Below are positions 31,952-44,115 of a DNA stretch of 64,000 bases, piece by piece. A program made the position numbers and the translations under genes. The notes below the pieces were generated by a model. The model had not been told where the DNA came from. It ran no database searches and worked only from the letters and a program-made list of their open reading frames with translations. This DNA comes from Neobacillus sp. YX16 (lineage in GTDB: Bacteria > Bacillota > Bacilli > Bacillales > Cytobacillaceae). How positions within the stretch are numbered: the first letter of the stretch is position 1; the number at the start of each line of letters is the position of its first letter. The DNA is taken from contig NZ_CP126115.1 in assembly GCF_030123505.1 (NCBI RefSeq), positions 6,028,001-6,092,000 of the forward strand, read 5' to 3'.

Positions 31952-33017
31952 CAGAACCACTTTCAAGCTTGCTTGTTTGATCTTCTAGCGTTAATGCATC
32001 AATGATTTCGTCAAGCTTGCCTTCGATAATTTGATCCAGCTTCTGAAGGGTTAAGCCGATACGGTGGTCAGTAACACGGTTTTGCGGGAAGTTGTAAGTA
32101 CGAATACGTTCAGAACGGTCACCGGTACCAACCGCTGATTTACGAACCTGATCATACTCAGCCTGTGCTTCCTGCTGGAACTTGTCATAAACACGCGCAC
32201 GTAATACCTTCATCGCTTTGTCTTTATTTTTGTGCTGTGATTTTTCATCCTGAATCGATACCACAATTCCAGTCGGAATATGGGTTAAACGAACCGCTGA
32301 CATCGTCGTATTAACAGACTGACCCCCGGCGCCGCTCGAAGCGAACGCATCAAAACGGATATCTTTATCATGGATTTCCACTTCTAGTTCTTCCGCTTCT
32401 GGTAAACAAACCACAGTAGCGGTTGAAGTATGAATCCGGCCGCCTGATTCTGTTTCCGGTACACGCTGCACACGGTGAGCACCATTTTCAAATTTCAATT
32501 TGGAATAGGCACCTTGTCCATTGATCATAAAACTAATTTCTTTGTAACCGCCAAGACCTGTTGCGTTGGCATCAATTAGTTCCGTTTTCCAGCCTTGTGC
32601 TTCCGCATAACGGCTGTACATACGGTAAAGTGTTCCTGCAAATAGAGCCGCTTCCTCGCCGCCTGCAGCACCGCGGATTTCAAAGATAACGTTTTTGTCA
32701 TCGTTTGGATCCTTCGGAATCATCAGGAACTTCATTTTTTCTTCTAGTTCCTCGATTTGCTTTTCAAGCTCATTGACTTCTTCCTTGACCATTTCGCGCA
32801 TATCGTTGTCGAGCTTTTCATCAAGCATAGCCTTAGCATCCTGAAACTGTTCGCGGACCTCTTTATATTCACGATACGTTTGCACGGTCTCTTGTATATC
32901 AGATTGTTCTTTTGAATATTCACGTAGTTTTTTTGAATCATTAATAATGGTCGGATCGCTCAAAAGTTCATTTAACCTCTCATAGCGATCTTCAACGGAT
33001 TGAAGACGATCAAACAC
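31944..33017 (-). CDS. prfA: Peptide chain release factor 1
   Basis: 357 residues. Contains the GGQ catalytic loop ([12 protein letters not shown]), the codon-recognition segment [14 protein letters not shown] and an N-terminal coiled coil. GTG start at 33017 with GAGGTG 7 bases upstream. It reads UAA and UAG. Overlaps prmC, so the methylase and its substrate are co-expressed. Confidence 0.98.
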   Translation of the reverse strand: MFDRLQSVEDRYERLNELLSDPTIINDSKKLREYSKEQSDIQETVQTYREYKEVREQFQDAKAMLDEKLDNDMREMVKEEVNELEKQIEELEEKMKFLMIPKDPNDDKNVIFEIRGAAGGEEAALFAGTLYRMYSRYAEAQGWKTELIDANATGLGGYKEISFMINGQGAYSKLKFENGAHRVQRVPETESGGRIHTSTATVVCLPEAEELEVEIHDKDIRFDAFASSGAGGQSVNTTMSAVRLTHIPTGIVVSIQDEKSQHKNKDKAMKVLRARVYDKFQQEAQAEYDQVRKSAVGTGDRSERIRTYNFPQNRVTDHRIGLTLQKLDQIIEGKLDEIIDALTLEDQTSKLESGSDE

Positions 33018-33130
33018 AGTTATTCACCTCTAGTTTTTGTCCATAACATTCTAATTATAGTATAGGTGAAAACCCCCGTCAAAACCAAATTCTTGGAGAA
33101 AAAATTTTGTTCCACAAAAAAGTACGAGAA

Positions 33131-33166
33131 TCAAAAAAAAAAACATGCCCTGAAGCCAGAGCATGT
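33131..33166 (-). terminator. Intrinsic terminator of the YhcN-like lipoprotein gene
   Basis: ACATGCCCT (33143-33151) with AGAGCATGT (33158-33166), one G-U pair; the minus strand continues with eleven T. Confidence 0.9.
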
Positions 33167-33609
33167 TACCGTTCTCTTATTTGGAAAGAATAGCGCGGTA
33201 AAGCCTGCTGTAATTTTGTGTGCAGGCGTTCGATGGCTTTATCACGATCATTGCCATTGAGCTTACCTCTGGTATCCACCGTAACCGTCATTCGATCCTG
33301 AGCATTGTTAATCCAAATCGATTCCGATCTAAATCCATCTGTTCCATTTACAATATCTCTGGCTATGTCTATATCTCTGCCGGTATTGTTTCTATTAGAG
33401 GCATCATTCATTGATGTTCCGCGTAAATTAAGGAAATTCGGGTTTTGGTCAGACATTGGACCCACGTCCTGATTTACATTGTTAGACATATAATTTGGGT
33501 TCGTATTGTCATTACGCAAATTATAAGCGGTATTTTCCGTGTCATTCCCTTTCATACAGCCTGAAAGCATGAGGACCATTAATACCCCTAAACACATGAT
33601 TTTTTTCAA
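33166..33609 (-). CDS. YhcN/YlaJ family sporulation lipoprotein
   Basis: 147 residues. Signal peptide with lipobox MLSGC, an Asn-rich linker (about 25-80), and a C-terminal domain with DIDIARDIVNGTDGFRSESI and a PRYSFQIRER end typical of the YhcN/YlaJ spore family. TTG start at 33609 with AGGAGGTG 7 bases upstream; no in-frame ATG precedes the signal peptide. Likely a spore-membrane lipoprotein; specific function unknown. Confidence 0.78.
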   Translation of the reverse strand: MKKIMCLGVLMVLMLSGCMKGNDTENTAYNLRNDNTNPNYMSNNVNQDVGPMSDQNPNFLNLRGTSMNDASNRNNTGRDIDIARDIVNGTDGFRSESIWINNAQDRMTVTVDTRGKLNGNDRDKAIERLHTKLQQALPRYSFQIRER

Positions 33610-33674
33610 AGTATTGCACCTCCTACAACTATCTTTCCCAAGCATTCGGAAGATCGTTCTAGTAAGATTATTCC

Positions 33675-33710
33675 AAAAAAACCGCCTGAGATTTAGTCTC
33701 AGACGGTTTT
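33675..33710 (-). terminator. Intrinsic terminator of tdk
   Basis: AACCGCCTGAGA faces TCTCAGACGGTT (33680-33708, one G-U pair); the minus strand continues TTTTTTTGG. Confidence 0.85.
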
Positions 33711-33714
33711 CATC

Positions 33715-34326
33715 TTATTTCACCACAGGTTCTTGTATGCGGTAGGATGCAGTTTTAGGTACCTCATGATGGTGGCGGCAGCGCGGCTCGTAGGCTTCCG
33801 AAGCACCAACCAAGATAACGGGATCATGATAAGAAGCTGGTCTGCCGTCGATTAAACGTTGTGTCCGGCTTGATGGCGATCCGCAAACACTGCAGACAGC
33901 CTGGAGTTTCGTTACCGTTTCGGCAATTGCCATCAATGCTGGCATTTGTCCGAAAGGCTCGCCGCGGAAATCCATGTCCAGCCCTGCTGCAACTACGCGA
34001 TGTCCACTGTCAGCAAGCTGTTGAACAACCCTTACAATCCCTTCATCGAAAAATTGTACTTCATCGATGGCGATGATGTCGATATCCGCCTCTACATGGT
34101 GTAAAATCTCAATCGAATGGGAAATGGGCTTCGCATGAAAAGAGTTGCCATTATGGGAAACGACAGATTGTTCGCTATAGCGATTGTCAATTTTCGGTTT
34201 GAAAACAGCTATTTTTTGTTTAGCAAATTGAGCCCGTCTGACGCGACGAATCAATTCCTCTGATTTTCCTGAAAACATACTGCCGCAAATAACCTCAACC
34301 CATCCGAGTTGCTTCATTAAATACAT
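33715..34326 (-). CDS. tdk: Thymidine kinase (type II)
   Basis: 203 residues. P-loop [14 protein letters not shown] (15-28), DEVQFFDE Walker B-like motif, and a zinc site made of CSVCGSP and the C-terminal CRHHHEVP. Length and sequence agree closely with the Bacillus enzyme. Salvages thymidine and deoxyuridine. Confidence 0.97.
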   Translation of the reverse strand: MYLMKQLGWVEVICGSMFSGKSEELIRRVRRAQFAKQKIAVFKPKIDNRYSEQSVVSHNGNSFHAKPISHSIEILHHVEADIDIIAIDEVQFFDEGIVRVVQQLADSGHRVVAAGLDMDFRGEPFGQMPALMAIAETVTKLQAVCSVCGSPSSRTQRLIDGRPASYHDPVILVGASEAYEPRCRHHHEVPKTASYRIQEPVVK

Positions 34327-34585
34327 AAATCGGCGTCTCCTTCCTATGTACGAAACCTTCTACATCTATATTTTTAACATTCAACATGTTTTATTCAATT
34401 AAACAGGCTATTTACTCAACTATTGTTGTTAAAATCTTAAAGCCAATTTTAACGCGAAAATAGTTATTTTGCGCCTTGAATTTAGTTTGTAAGCTCTTTT
34501 CTTATTAAATGCTGTTTTTAAGCGGAAACCTCATAATCCTTAGTTTTTGTTACAAAAAGCAATAAAGTTTAAGAAAAGAGCAATT
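34327..34585. other. Gene-free gap upstream of tdk
   Basis: AT-rich. Contains an inverted repeat, GCTCTTTTCTTA (34493-34504) against TAAGAAAAGAGC (34570-34581), with about 65 bases between the arms. No coding sequence or clear promoter can be supported. Confidence 0.4.
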
Positions 34586-34622
34586 AAAAAACAGGCAAGT
34601 AAGTTTCTGCTTGCCTGTTTTG
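34586..34622 (-). terminator. Intrinsic terminator of rpmE
   Basis: ACAGGCAAG (34591-34599) and CTTGCCTGT (34610-34618); the minus strand continues TTTTTTAATTG. Ten bases after the rpmE stop. Confidence 0.9.
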
Positions 34623-34631
34623 TGTGAGTGA

Positions 34632-34853
34632 TTATTGTTGTTGCGCGTTTGGATCTTTAAGGCCGTATTTTTTGTTGAAACGGTCTACACGTCCACCAGC
34701 TTCAGCAAACTTTTGACGACCAGTATAGAATGGATGACATTCAGAACATGTTTCAACGCGAATTTCATTTTTCACTGAACCAGTTTCAAAAGTATTTCCG
34801 CATGCACAAGTCACCTGTACCATTTTATAATTTGGATGAATTCCTGCTTTCAT
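34632..34853 (-). CDS. rpmE: 50S ribosomal protein L31 (zinc-binding form)
   Basis: 73 residues. The C-plus form: C16 and C18 (TCACGN) with C36 and C39 (CSEC) make the zinc site. GGVDRF-type end [13 protein letters not shown] is present, with a short PNAQQQ tail. ATG 34853 lies 9 bases after GGAG; ATG 34862 directly abuts it and is less likely. Confidence 0.96.
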   Translation of the reverse strand: MKAGIHPNYKMVQVTCACGNTFETGSVKNEIRVETCSECHPFYTGRQKFAEAGGRVDRFNKKYGLKDPNAQQQ

Positions 34854-35022
34854 TCTTTTCATCTCCTTCCGCCCTGAATCATTCGAAACAGAGTTATATA
34901 AATGTCTGTTTTATAAACAAACACCAATTACTAAAAAGACACTGTTCACATTATAACAAGGTGAACCTATTTTGGCAAGTTGGGTTTTTATGGATTTAAA
35001 TATTCTCTGCACAATACAAGTC

Positions 35023-35153
35023 TGTTGATTTCCACTCCAGGCACTTCGCTTTCCGCGGGCGGTTCGGCGAGCCTCCTCGGCGCTTAAGCGCCTGCGGGGT
35101 CTCCCCTGCCCCGTCCTCCCGCAGGAGTCTCGTGCCTTCCGTTCCAATCAACA
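35023..35153. repeat. GC-rich palindromic extragenic element, about 131 bp
   Basis: Ends are inverted repeats TGTTGATT (35023-35030) and AATCAACA (35146-35153), continuing into CCAGGCAC and GTGCCTTCC. The interior CTTTCCGCGGGCGG...GCCTCCTCGGCGCTTAAGCGCC is GC-rich in an AT-rich genome and holds the perfect hairpin GGCGCTTAAGCGCC (35079-35092). This sequence type is common between genes of many Bacillus species by memory. It ends 12 bases from the rho stop codon, taking up most of the rho-rpmE gap (34854-35164). Confidence 0.75.
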
Positions 35154-35164
35154 AGTGCCGAATA

Positions 35165-36430
35165 TTATGATCTTCTTCCCTTTAGTTCTTCTCCAATTTG
35201 GGCGAAGAATTCTTCGTTGGATTTGGTTTGTTTTAGTTTTTTCAGGAAGCGCTCGGCGAAGTCTGGTGAGTCGGACATCGATTTTCGGATGGCCCATAGT
35301 TTGTCCAGATGATCCTTCGGAAGAAGCAGCTCTTCTTTCCGTGTGCCAGAGCGGCGAATATCAAGTGCTGGGAAGATACGGCGTTCTGCAAGCTGACGAT
35401 CCAGATGCAGCTCCATATTACCTGTCCCTTTAAATTCTTCATAAATAACGTCATCCATACGTGAACCAGTGTCAACCAATGCCGTAGCTAGGATGGTTAA
35501 GCTTCCGCCTTCTTCAATGTTTCGGGCTGCCCCGAAGAAACGCTTCGGACGGTGGAACGCCGCTGGGTCAATACCACCAGAAAGGGTACGTCCGCTTGGC
35601 GGAATCACAAGGTTATAAGCACGGGCCAAACGCGTAATGCTGTCCATTAATATTACGACATCGCGTTTATGCTCAACTAAACGCATGGCGCGGTCTAAGA
35701 CAAGCTCAGCGACTTTAATATGGTTTTCTGGTACCTCATCAAACGTGGAGCTGACAACATCGCCAGCAACCGAGCGCTCAATGTCGGTTACTTCCTCTGG
35801 ACGTTCATCGATTAGAAGAACAATTAATTCCACTTCAGGGTGATTCGTCGTAATACTGTTAGCGATTTCCTTTAACAGCATTGTTTTCCCTGCCTTTGGC
35901 GGTGCAACAATTAAGCCCCTTTGTCCAAAACCAACTGGAGCAACAACATCCATAATTCTTGTAGAGATATGTTTTGGAGTGGTTTCGAGTTTCATATGTC
36001 TGTTTGGATAGAGAGGAGTTAATGCTGGGAAGTGAACACGTTCCTTTGCTGATTCCGGGTCTTCACCGTTAACTGCTTCTACATGTAAAAGTCCATAGTA
36101 ACGTTCATTTTCCTTTGGAGGTCGAACCTTACCGGATACTTTATCACCGTTACGAAGGTCGAAACGACGGATTTGCGATGCAGAGATATAAATATCTTCC
36201 GAACTTGGTGAATAGTTGATCGGGCGTAAGAATCCAAAGCCTTCAGATTGGATGATTTCCAAAACGCCTTCCATGAAAAAGTAACCTTGCTGCTCCGCTC
36301 TTGATTTTAAAATGGCAAAAATAAGTTCTTTTTTCGACAACTTACTATAGTAAGTCACTTTAAATTCGCGCGCAAGCTCATAAAGCTCCTTCAGCTTCAT
36401 GTTTTCTAAACTTGATATAGTTAATTCCAT
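35165..36430 (-). CDS. rho: Transcription termination factor Rho
   Basis: 421 residues. N-terminal helix bundle and cold-shock-like RNA-binding domain (about 50-120, with GFGFLRP), then the hexameric ATPase with P-loop APPKAGKT (176-183), Q-loop and R-loop region [23 protein letters not shown] 36430 is supported by homology ([17 protein letters not shown]); its Shine-Dalgarno (GTGTGGTG) is weak. No T-rich terminator follows; the repeat at 35023 is immediately downstream. Confidence 0.97.
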   Translation of the reverse strand: MELTISSLENMKLKELYELAREFKVTYYSKLSKKELIFAILKSRAEQQGYFFMEGVLEIIQSEGFGFLRPINYSPSSEDIYISASQIRRFDLRNGDKVSGKVRPPKENERYYGLLHVEAVNGEDPESAKERVHFPALTPLYPNRHMKLETTPKHISTRIMDVVAPVGFGQRGLIVAPPKAGKTMLLKEIANSITTNHPEVELIVLLIDERPEEVTDIERSVAGDVVSSTFDEVPENHIKVAELVLDRAMRLVEHKRDVVILMDSITRLARAYNLVIPPSGRTLSGGIDPAAFHRPKRFFGAARNIEEGGSLTILATALVDTGSRMDDVIYEEFKGTGNMELHLDRQLAERRIFPALDIRRSGTRKEELLLPKDHLDKLWAIRKSMSDSPDFAERFLKKLKQTKSNEEFFAQIGEELKGRRS

Positions 36431-36635
36431 AGTACACCACACTTTAAAATTTTTACTCTATTTTCGTTACCGAGAACCTAATCGTATAATAGAGGATTTT
36501 TGATTTCTAAAAATATATTGAGGAAAGATAGAAATGAATAGAATAGCAGAATCAATTTAATAAAACACTATCTATTGTACCCTTTGTCTAAAATAATAAT
36601 CAACTGGAAATTTTCTATTTGCAGAATATGGAGAG

Positions 36636-36664
36636 AAGAGACTAGAATCTAGGTCTAGTCTCTT
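36636..36664 (-). terminator. Stem-loop after glpX
   Basis: Perfect 10-bp stem AAGAGACTAG (36636-36645) with CTAGTCTCTT (36655-36664). The minus strand continues CTCTCC rather than a T tract, so termination may be weak or Rho-assisted. Confidence 0.55.
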
Positions 36665-36686
36665 AGTAAGTGTTTACTATAAAAAT

Positions 36687-37649
36687 TTATCTAATCACTA
36701 AATTTGGTTTCTTTTTCAGACTGTGACGACCTTCGACAAATCGGACAGTTCCTGATTTTGCACGCATAACGATTGAATGAGTAGATCCATAAGAACCCTT
36801 GAATTGAACACCGCGCAGTAACTCACCGTCTGTTACACCGGTAGCTGCAAAAATCGCGTCGTCCCCTTTCACAAGGTCTTCCATGCGAAGTACCTTTTTG
36901 ACATCTAGTCCCATTTTCACGCAGCGCTCTAATTCGGCATCACTTTGAGGCAGCAATTTACCAATGATTTCACCGCCAAGACATTTTAAAGCAACAGCTG
37001 AGATGACGCCTTCCGGAGCACCGCCAGAGCCGAATAAAATGTCAACGCCTGTGTTATCAAAAGCAGTATTAATCGCTCCTGCCACATCGCCATCATTGAT
37101 TAACTTAATTCGTGCGCCTGCTTCACGAAGCTGAGCAATGATATGCTCATGACGCGGACGGTTTAATACGGTCGCTACAACGTCTTCGATATCCTTGTTT
37201 TTCGCTTTCGCTACTGCCTTTAGGTTATCAAGAACAGAAGCATTGATATCCACAAGTCCTACAGCTTCAGGGCCAACAGCAATTTTCTCCATATACATAT
37301 CCGGTGCATGAAGAAGGTTGCCATTATCAGCAATTGCTAAAACAGCTAAAGCGTTCCATCCGCCTGCGGCTAAGATATTTGTACCTTCAAGTGGATCAAC
37401 GGCTACATCGACACGAGGTCCGTACCCTGTACCTAGTTTTTCACCGATATAAAGCATTGGGGCCTCGTCCATCTCGCCTTCACCAATCACAACCGTTCCC
37501 TTCATCGGGATCGTGTCAAACACATCACGCATGGCAGAAGTTGCAGCACCATCCGCTTCATCCTTTTTCCCGCGTCCCATCCAACGTGCTGAAGCAAGGG
37601 CAGCCGCTTCTGTTACGCGAACAAGCTCCATAGATAAACTTCTCTCCAT
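36687..37649 (-). CDS. glpX: Fructose-1,6-bisphosphatase class II
   Basis: 320 residues of the lithium-sensitive phosphatase fold. Metal and catalytic motifs [14 protein letters not shown] (about 53-66) and AVDPLEGTN (about 82-90) and the [13 protein letters not shown] loop are present. Cytosolic, gluconeogenic. Lies between murA and rho as in B. subtilis. Confidence 0.96.
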   Translation of the reverse strand: MERSLSMELVRVTEAAALASARWMGRGKKDEADGAATSAMRDVFDTIPMKGTVVIGEGEMDEAPMLYIGEKLGTGYGPRVDVAVDPLEGTNILAAGGWNALAVLAIADNGNLLHAPDMYMEKIAVGPEAVGLVDINASVLDNLKAVAKAKNKDIEDVVATVLNRPRHEHIIAQLREAGARIKLINDGDVAGAINTAFDNTGVDILFGSGGAPEGVISAVALKCLGGEIIGKLLPQSDAELERCVKMGLDVKKVLRMEDLVKGDDAIFAATGVTDGELLRGVQFKGSYGSTHSIVMRAKSGTVRFVEGRHSLKKKPNLVIR

Positions 37650-37727
37650 GTTCTCAATCCCCCAAATTTCTATTTATACTTTTCAATAACATTAGTATAA
37701 CAGATTCAAGGAATTAGTATAGCTTAT

Positions 37728-39017
37728 TTACGTATTCTTTAGTTGTTCTACTTCATCTTTTGACAAAGCTTCACGCCAAACGGTTGCACCGAGCCCATTT
37801 AATTTTTCAACAAGATGACTGTAACCCCTGTCAATGTGCTCAAGGCCTGTGACTTCTGTAATGCCTTCAGCAAGAAGTCCGGCAATGACAAGGGCGGCTC
37901 CAGCTCTAAGATCGCTTGCCTTCACTTTTGCACCCTGAAGCTTAAGAGGTCCGCTAATGATTGCCGAGCGGCCTTCGACTTTAATGTTTGCGTTCATTCT
38001 TCTTAATTCATCAATATGTTTAAAACGGGCACCATAAATGGTATCCGTTACAACGCTAGAACCCGTCGCTCTCGTTAAGAGAGTGGTAAATGGCTGTTGC
38101 AGGTCGGTTGGAAAACCAGGATATACCAGGGTTTTAATATCAACTGGCTTCAACTTGTCCGAACTGCTGACAAATACCTGATCATCGCCCGTTTCAATTT
38201 TCACACCCATTTCTCGCAGCTTAGCAATCAGCGATTCTAAGTGCTGAGGAATGACATTATCGATTAATACGCCTTCACCGACAGCAGCACCTAAAATCAT
38301 ATAGGTTCCCGCTTCAATTCGATCAGGAATAATCGTATGACGGCAGCCATGGAGGCTGTCTACACCATCAATACGGATGACATCGGTTCCTGCCCCCTTG
38401 ATTTTCGCTCCCATATTCGTTAGTAAGGTCGCGACATCAATGATTTCCGGTTCTTTTGCGGCATTTTCAATAATCGTTCTGCCCTTTGCCCTTACCGCCG
38501 CTAACATGATATTAATGGTTGCGCCCACACTGACAACATCGAGATAAATACGTGCGCCGCGAAGCTCGTCCGCACGCAAATAAATAGCGCCCTGCTCATT
38601 TGTTACCTGAGCACCCAGTGCTTCGAAACCTTTAATATGCTGATCAATCGGACGTGGTCCAAGATGACATCCACCCGGTAAACCGATGACGGCCTTTTTA
38701 AAACGGCCAAGCATCGCCCCCATTAGATAGTAAGAGGCACGAAGCTTCTTGACTTTTCCGTTTGGCAATGGCATCGAAATCATGGTCGATGGGTCAACCG
38801 TCATATCAAAATCATCTGAAAGCTCTACTTTCCCGCCAATTTCCTCGAGCAGGTCCTTCAATATTTCTACATCTGAAATATCTGGCAGCCCTTCAATTGT
38901 CACCGGTGATTCTGCTAAAATGGTTGCTGGTATCAACGCAACTGCACTGTTTTTTGCACCACTTATTCTTACGGTTCCCTTAAGCGGATATCCGCCCGCA
39001 ATTTTAAGTTTTTCCAT
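37728..39017 (-). CDS. murA: UDP-N-acetylglucosamine 1-carboxyvinyltransferase
   Basis: 429 residues, first committed step of peptidoglycan synthesis. The active-site cysteine is C117 in [14 protein letters not shown], the target of fosfomycin. [13 protein letters not shown] (19-31) is the UDP-GlcNAc/PEP region. By position beside tal-fba this is the MurAB (MurZ) paralogue; a second copy would be expected near atp in B. subtilis but is not in this window. Confidence 0.96.
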   Translation of the reverse strand: MEKLKIAGGYPLKGTVRISGAKNSAVALIPATILAESPVTIEGLPDISDVEILKDLLEEIGGKVELSDDFDMTVDPSTMISMPLPNGKVKKLRASYYLMGAMLGRFKKAVIGLPGGCHLGPRPIDQHIKGFEALGAQVTNEQGAIYLRADELRGARIYLDVVSVGATINIMLAAVRAKGRTIIENAAKEPEIIDVATLLTNMGAKIKGAGTDVIRIDGVDSLHGCRHTIIPDRIEAGTYMILGAAVGEGVLIDNVIPQHLESLIAKLREMGVKIETGDDQVFVSSSDKLKPVDIKTLVYPGFPTDLQQPFTTLLTRATGSSVVTDTIYGARFKHIDELRRMNANIKVEGRSAIISGPLKLQGAKVKASDLRAGAALVIAGLLAEGITEVTGLEHIDRGYSHLVEKLNGLGATVWREALSKDEVEQLKNT

Positions 39018-39212
39018 TTTCGACTCCCTTCTACGCCATTGGGATGGACTTTGAACACTAATTAATCAGTTAAATTGATATTCAAAATTCGCATTTAGGT
39101 AATTATTTCCAATAGCAAATTACATAATCCGACAATTTGTCTATCATCTAGTGTACACTAATATATTATTTTCATGTATCAATATGAAAAAAAGTTTTAA
39201 AAATTGGTAAAT

Positions 39213-39860
39213 TTATGCGTTACGGCCTGCCCAATCTTTCATAAATCCTTCAATCCCTTTATCTGTTAATGGATGATGGAATAAGCCAATTAATACTTTG
39301 TAAGGAATCGTTGCAATATGTGCTCCTCTAAGCGCTGCTTCTGTAACGTGAATTGGATTACGGATCGATGCCGCAATAATTTGTGTATCAAGTCCGTGAA
39401 CCGTAAAAATATCTGCGACTTGAGAAATTAATTCTAAGCCGTTTTGACCGATATCATCCAATCTGCCTAGGAATGGTGAAACGTATGTAGCCCCTGCTCT
39501 TGCTGCAAGAAGTGCCTGATTAGCGTTGAAGATTAAAGTAACATTGGTGGTAATCCCTGCTTCTGAAAATGCATGACAAGCCTTTAAGCCATCAGGAGTC
39601 ATTGGAACTTTAACGGTGATATTTGGGGCAATTGCTGCCAGTTCTTTACCTTCTCTAATCATGCCTTCTGCATCAAGTGCAATAACCTCTGCACTAACAG
39701 AACCAGGAACAAGCGCAGCAATTTCTCTAATGCGGTCGTGGAAGGATACATCTTTTTCTTTTGCAACAAGCGAAGGGTTTGTTGTAACTCCTGATAATAA
39801 TCCAAGCTCATGTACTTCACGAATTTCTTCTAAGTTAGCTGTATCAATAAAAAATTTCAT
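39213..39860 (-). CDS. tal: Transaldolase / fructose-6-phosphate aldolase family protein (YwjH)
   Basis: 215 residues, the short transaldolase class. Schiff-base lysine K84 in ITVKVPMT, plus TTNPSLV (26-32) and SPFLGRLDD motifs. The subfamily includes both true transaldolases and FSA aldolases; the neighbouring Bacillus enzyme behaves as a transaldolase. ATG 39860 is 7 bases after GGAGGAG. Confidence 0.93.
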   Translation of the reverse strand: MKFFIDTANLEEIREVHELGLLSGVTTNPSLVAKEKDVSFHDRIREIAALVPGSVSAEVIALDAEGMIREGKELAAIAPNITVKVPMTPDGLKACHAFSEAGITTNVTLIFNANQALLAARAGATYVSPFLGRLDDIGQNGLELISQVADIFTVHGLDTQIIAASIRNPIHVTEAALRGAHIATIPYKVLIGLFHHPLTDKGIEGFMKDWAGRNA

Positions 39861-39918
39861 GTGTTTCTCCTCCAATTTATACGACAAATTTCGTCAATAT
39901 TCTAATTATTCCTTACAG

Positions 39919-39954
39919 TTTGAAACCGCCCACTCGTTAAGGGGCGGTTTCAAA
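39919..39954 (-). promoter_or_regulatory. Strong stem-loop between fba and tal
   Basis: Perfect 13-bp stem TTTGAAACCGCCC (39919-39931) with GGGCGGTTTCAAA (39942-39954), loop of 10. No T tract on either strand, so it may stabilise or process a fba-tal transcript. Confidence 0.6.
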
Positions 39955-40020
39955 TTTACTGTCAGTATTACCAAAGACTGGATAGCATTTTCAAGAGGAC
40001 AATAACCTCTTATATTAAAA

Positions 40021-40047
40021 TTGTCTAGCTCAGGCGCTTCCGCTTTT
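40021..40047. repeat. Short TTGTCTAG-type repeat remnant
   Basis: TTGTCTAGCTCAGGCGCTTCCGCTTTT carries the same end sequences as the remnant at 26790 and the long copy at 62036, with the interior missing. Confidence 0.5.
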
Positions 40048-40051
40048 CGTA

Positions 40052-40906
40052 TTAAGCTTTGCCAGCTGAACCAAATTCGCGAATTTTGCCGATTACTGTT
40101 TCTTTGATGGCTTCGCGTGCTGGGCCCATGTATTTACGTGGATCGTATTCATTTGGCTTTGCAGCTAATGCTTCACGAACCGCTTTTGCAGACGCAATTT
40201 GGTTTTCAGTGTTCACGTTAATTTTCGCTGTTCCAAGGGAAACAGATTTTTGGATATCATGTGTTGGAATACCAGTTCCGCCATGTAGTACAAGTGGAAG
40301 ACCAGTAGCTTGACCGATTTCTTCCATCTCTTTATAACCTAACTTTGGCTCACCTTTGTATGGACCGTGAACAGAACCAAGTGCTGGTGCAAGGCAGTCG
40401 ATGCCTGTACGCTCAACAAGTTCTTTACATTCAGCAGGATCCGCATAAATAATGCTGCCAGATACATCGTCTTCCTGTCCGCCAACTGTTCCTAATTCTG
40501 CTTCAACAGAAACACCTTTTGAATGAGCGTATTCTACTACTTTAGAAGTAATTTCTACGTTTTCTTCAAATGAATGATGAGAAGCGTCAATCATAACAGA
40601 TGTGAAGCCTGCATCAATGGCTTCCTTACATTTTTCAAAGCTTGAACCGTGATCCAAGTGAATGGCAACAGGTACGGTAACTTTCAAATCTTCCATTAAA
40701 CCTTCTACCATTTTTACAACAGTTTTAAAGCCGGACATGTAACGAGCTGCCCCTTCAGAAACACCAAGAATAACAGGTGATTTTTCAGCTTCCGCTGCTT
40801 GTAAAATAGCTTGGGTAAATTCTAAGTTATTTAAGTTAAATTGCCCAACAGCGTAACCTTCCGCTTTCGCTTTGATGAGCATCTCTTTCATTGAAACTAA
40901 AGGCAT
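40052..40906 (-). CDS. fba: Fructose-bisphosphate aldolase class II
   Basis: 284 residues, zinc-dependent. D85 and H86 in HLDHGSS are catalytic/zinc residues; further motifs [18 protein letters not shown] and LHGGTGIP are present. Glycolysis and gluconeogenesis. GGAGGAAATAAA precedes the ATG. Confidence 0.97.
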   Translation of the reverse strand: MPLVSMKEMLIKAKAEGYAVGQFNLNNLEFTQAILQAAEAEKSPVILGVSEGAARYMSGFKTVVKMVEGLMEDLKVTVPVAIHLDHGSSFEKCKEAIDAGFTSVMIDASHHSFEENVEITSKVVEYAHSKGVSVEAELGTVGGQEDDVSGSIIYADPAECKELVERTGIDCLAPALGSVHGPYKGEPKLGYKEMEEIGQATGLPLVLHGGTGIPTHDIQKSVSLGTAKINVNTENQIASAKAVREALAAKPNEYDPRKYMGPAREAIKETVIGKIREFGSAGKA

Positions 40907-41110
40907 TTTATTTCCTCCTTGGTATGAGTGTTTATCTTCTCGAATTAGGGCTTTCCTATTAAGGATTTCCTATCATTTTACTGATTATGTACTCTCGAGA
41001 AAGATAAATGGACGAGCAAAAGTTCATAAGTATCATACCAAACTGAATGATAAAATGCCATTAAAGAAACCCTAATATTATAAACGTTCACAATGAAAGC
41101 GGCAACACTT

Positions 41111-41117
41111 TTCGACA
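41111..41117 (-). promoter_or_regulatory. Candidate Spo0A box downstream of spo0F
   Basis: Minus strand TTGTCGAAAA contains the perfect core TGTCGAA. It lies between spo0F and fba and could influence fba or simply be a chance match. Confidence 0.3.
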
Positions 41118-41142
41118 ATCATTCTATTTTTAAAAAAACGGA

Positions 41143-41514
41143 TTAATTTGCTTTTTGAGGAATATGTTTTCTTACCGCCGCACGAATATCATCAATATCG
41201 AATGGCTTTGCAAAATGAGTAATTGCTCCTAGATTCTTGGCCTCTTGGATCATATCCAATTCACCATAAGCAGTCATAATAATAACGCGAATATCCGGAT
41301 CAATGACTTTCATTCTTTTTAAAATTTCAATACCATCCATACCAGGTATTTTCATATCCAATAGGACGAGATCAGGGTCATGCTTGGTAACAATATCTAG
41401 TGCTTGAATTCCATTTGCTGCCTGAAAGGTTTGATATCCTTCCTTTGAGAATACCTCATTTAGTAAAATCCGTATCCCAAATTGATCGTCAACAATTAAA
41501 ATTTTCTCTTTCAT
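41143..41514 (-). CDS. spo0F: Sporulation response regulator Spo0F
   Basis: 123-residue single-domain receiver, the phosphorelay intermediate between sporulation kinases and Spo0B. D9, D10, phospho-acceptor D53, T81-type switch residue in IIMTAYGE and K103 in HFAKPFD are all present. Nearly identical to the B. subtilis protein over its length. A Spo0A-box core lies upstream at 41578. Confidence 0.98.
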   Translation of the reverse strand: MKEKILIVDDQFGIRILLNEVFSKEGYQTFQAANGIQALDIVTKHDPDLVLLDMKIPGMDGIEILKRMKVIDPDIRVIIMTAYGELDMIQEAKNLGAITHFAKPFDIDDIRAAVRKHIPQKAN

Positions 41515-41577
41515 AACTCCACCTCTTCCACCCTATTTTTATTTATAGTTGATTCCTTTTCATCCACCATGATAATC

Positions 41578-41584
41578 TTCGACA
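41578..41584 (-). promoter_or_regulatory. Candidate Spo0A box upstream of spo0F
   Basis: Minus strand core TGTCGAA 64 bases before the spo0F start codon. spo0F is directly controlled by Spo0A in B. subtilis, which supports the assignment. Confidence 0.5.
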
Positions 41585-41685
41585 TTTCTTTTAAAAATCC
41601 TCTATTTATTATATAGGTATATTGTGGTAATTGTCTTTTATTTTTAAAAAGCTATAATATTTTTGTGAAGGAGTGGTTTTAATTG

Positions 41686-42180
41686 ATGAAAATGTTTACA
41701 ACCCAATTGACGGGATTATTTAAAAGAATAGAAGAGAAGGCAGAGTTTTCATTTGAGGACGGTGCCCGCCTGCTCGCACAAGGTCAGACTATATATCTAG
41801 TAGGATTTCGTGAAATGAAGGCTGTTGAATTTGAGGCTTTAGAGGGTGCAGAACCATTAAAGGGTGCTTTACCGAATGTTGATGCTGCAACCCCCGCCGA
41901 CAGGGTGCTGCTATTCACTCGAACCTCGGCTGATGAGGATGCGCTAGAGCTTGCAGCGAAGCTTAAAGAGAAAGATATCCCATTTGTGGCCGTATCAACA
42001 TCGGTTCCAGATGGAAAATTGGAAGAAATCGCTGATGTACATATCAATTTACAGCTTTTGAAGGGTCTGTTGCCAGATGATTTTGGAAATCGGTATGGCT
42101 ATCCGTCCTCAATGGCAGGATTATACGTTTATTATGGCTTAAAATTTACAATTGATGAGATATTAGCGGAATATGAATGA
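41686..42180 (+). CDS. ywjG: DUF2529 family protein (YwjG)
   Basis: 164 residues, cytosolic, with a SIS-like alpha/beta pattern; function unknown. Begins MKMFTTQLTGLFKRIEEKAE and ends FTIDEILAEYE. Divergent from spo0F, as in B. subtilis. AGGAG lies 9 bases before a TTG at 41683 and 12 before the ATG at 41686; either may be used. Followed by a terminator. Confidence 0.85.
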   Translation: MKMFTTQLTGLFKRIEEKAEFSFEDGARLLAQGQTIYLVGFREMKAVEFEALEGAEPLKGALPNVDAATPADRVLLFTRTSADEDALELAAKLKEKDIPFVAVSTSVPDGKLEEIADVHINLQLLKGLLPDDFGNRYGYPSSMAGLYVYYGLKFTIDEILAEYE

Positions 42181-42184
42181 TTTT

Positions 42185-42210
42185 GAACGACCTAGATTGG
42201 GTCGTTTTTT
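42185..42210 (+). terminator. Intrinsic terminator of ywjG
   Basis: AACGACC (42186-42192) with GGGTCGTT (42199-42206) and six T. Five bases after the ywjG stop. Confidence 0.85.
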
Positions 42211-42346
42211 GTTTTGGACTATTTTTAGGGTGTTTTGGACTATTTTTGATTGGTTATGGACTTTTTTCTTAGGGTTTTGGACCTTTTTAAAGTGGTTTTG
42301 GACTATTTCCAATAGTTTTTGGACTATTAGACATTTTTTGGAAACC
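42211..42346. repeat. 21-bp tandem repeat array, locus 2
   Basis: TGGAC cores at 42215, 42236, 42257, 42278, 42299 and 42320, each exactly 21 bases apart, in units like GTTTTGGACTATTTTTAGGGT. It ends GGACTATTAGACATTTTTTG then GAAACC. Same family as 22803 and 52683. Confidence 0.9.
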
Positions 42347-42355
42347 CCAACCATT

Positions 42356-42388
42356 AAAAAAGCCAGCACTCCGCAAAGAGAACTGGCC
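42356..42388 (-). terminator. Intrinsic terminator of pyrG
   Basis: GCCAG (42362-42366) with CTGGC (42383-42387), extended by CTC/GAG inside; the minus strand continues TTTTTTAATGG. Confidence 0.75.
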
Positions 42389-42394
42389 CAAATG

Positions 42395-44059
<1,665 letters not shown>

Positions 44060-44076
44060 TTATTCCTAAAGAAGTC

Positions 44077-44092
44077 TCGGGCTTCTGCCCGA
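44077..44092 (-). promoter_or_regulatory. pyrG leader hairpin, possible CTP-sensitive attenuator
   Basis: Perfect TCGGGC/GCCCGA stem with a 4-base loop in the 247-base gap between rpoE and pyrG. B. subtilis pyrG is controlled by reiterative G addition at a GGGC transcript start and a leader terminator. Here the hairpin is present but the T tract is poor (GACTTCTTTAGG), so mechanism is uncertain. Confidence 0.35.
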
Positions 44093-44115
44093 AAGAGCTA
44101 TGTATCATTTGACTG

